This document shows positions 5,534 through 5,641 of a DNA stretch of 5,641 nucleotides, one piece after another. This DNA is from an uncultured Bacilli bacterium (lineage in GTDB: Bacteria > Bacillota_I > Bacilli_A > RFN20 > CAG-826), in contig CALVRY010000074.1 in NCBI GenBank assembly GCA_944358755.1, positions 1-5,641 of the forward strand, read 5' to 3'. The translations under genes and the position numbers were made by a program. Positions within the stretch are counted from its first letter, which is position 1. Each line of letters begins with the position of its first letter. The notes beneath the pieces were generated by a model. The model searched no databases. It was not told the DNA's origin and worked only from the letters and a program-made list of their open reading frames with translations.

Positions 5534-5560
5534 TTAGCACTCTCCTATTGCAATTGCTAA
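5534..5560 (+). promoter_or_regulatory. CIRCE operator (HrcA-binding), imperfect right arm
   Basis: The left arm TTAGCACTC (5534-5542) is a perfect match to the CIRCE consensus TTAGCACTC-N9-GAGTGCTAA. The spacer is exactly 9 nt, and the right arm AATTGCTAA (5552-5560) matches at 7 of 9 positions. It overlaps the predicted -35 box and lies 40 bp before the groES start, its standard position. HrcA should repress the operon from here and release it on heat shock. Confidence 0.9.
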
Positions 5561-5575
5561 AATTGGGTTTACAAT
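5548..5575 (+). promoter_or_regulatory. Predicted sigma-A-type promoter of the groES operon
   Basis: The -35 box TTGCAA (5548-5553) and -10 box TACAAT (5570-5575) are 16 bp apart. The -35 box lies inside CIRCE, so HrcA binding would block RNA polymerase. The start is expected near 5582. A second candidate pair, TTGCTA (5554-5559) with TATTAT (5575-5580), has a 15-bp spacer and is less good. Confidence 0.6.
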
Positions 5576-5600
5576 ATTATTTGCTTGGAGGTATTAATTC

Positions 5601-5641
5601 ATGATTAAACCATTGAAAAATTATTGTTTATTAAAGAAAGA
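5601..5641 (+). CDS. groES: Co-chaperonin GroES, 3'-truncated by window edge
   Basis: Only 13 full codons are visible, MIKPLKNYCLLKK, followed by two bases. This matches the GroES N-terminus (M-x-K-P-L-x-x-x-x-L/V-x-K). TTGGAGG (5585-5591) ends 9 nt before the ATG as a clear SD. The CIRCE operator directly upstream independently supports the call. GroES forms the seven-subunit lid of the GroEL folding chamber in the cytoplasm, and groEL would be expected next, beyond the window. Cys9 is at a position often occupied by Val. Because so little is visible, identity rests on the N-terminal motif plus CIRCE. Confidence 0.88.
   Translation, partial: MIKPLKNYCLLKK

Overview
This is an AT-rich window with every supported gene on the + strand. 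It has an HrcA-type CIRCE element in front of groES, CcpA-type cre-like sites, intrinsic terminators with T-runs, standard TGG/TAA codon use and an AGGAGG Shine-Dalgarno (SD) on some genes. Together these suggest a low-GC Bacillota, probably a Mollicutes- or Erysipelotrichia-related member of the Bacilli. The genus cannot be named from the sequence alone.

Layout. (1) Positions 1-834 are the C-terminal two thirds of a GH32 sucrose-6-phosphate hydrolase, cut by the window edge. (2) Positions 827-3289 overlap its end by 8 nt and encode an 820-residue P-type cation ATPase of the CtpE/Exp7-like branch. (3) Positions 3285-3457 are a dense control region. It holds two cre-like sites, a 22-nt direct repeat (each copy built on the palindrome CGATAATTATCG) and a good sigma-A-type promoter. 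(4) Positions 3458-3598 encode a 46-residue charged protein of unknown function with the strongest SD near any complete gene here. (5) Positions 3587-3836 hold a nested hairpin/terminator enclosed by a 10-bp inverted repeat, then palindromic AT-rich DNA. (6) Positions 3837-4553 encode a HlyIII/PAQR-type membrane protein with no SD and a TATAAT ending 7 nt before its ATG. (7) Positions 4562-5383 encode a HisJ-type PHP phosphatase 8 nt downstream, followed by a strong terminator. (8) From 5534 on come an imperfect CIRCE, a promoter, an SD and the first 13 codons of groES.

Function. The window reads as four transcription units: sucrose catabolism plus an ion pump; an independently controlled small protein; a HlyIII-HisJ pair; and the HrcA-controlled chaperonin operon. 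The least ordinary part is 3285-3703, where a tiny unrecognised gene has upstream control elements longer than the gene itself and a structured 3' end. I see no CRISPR array, insertion sequence, tRNA or rRNA.
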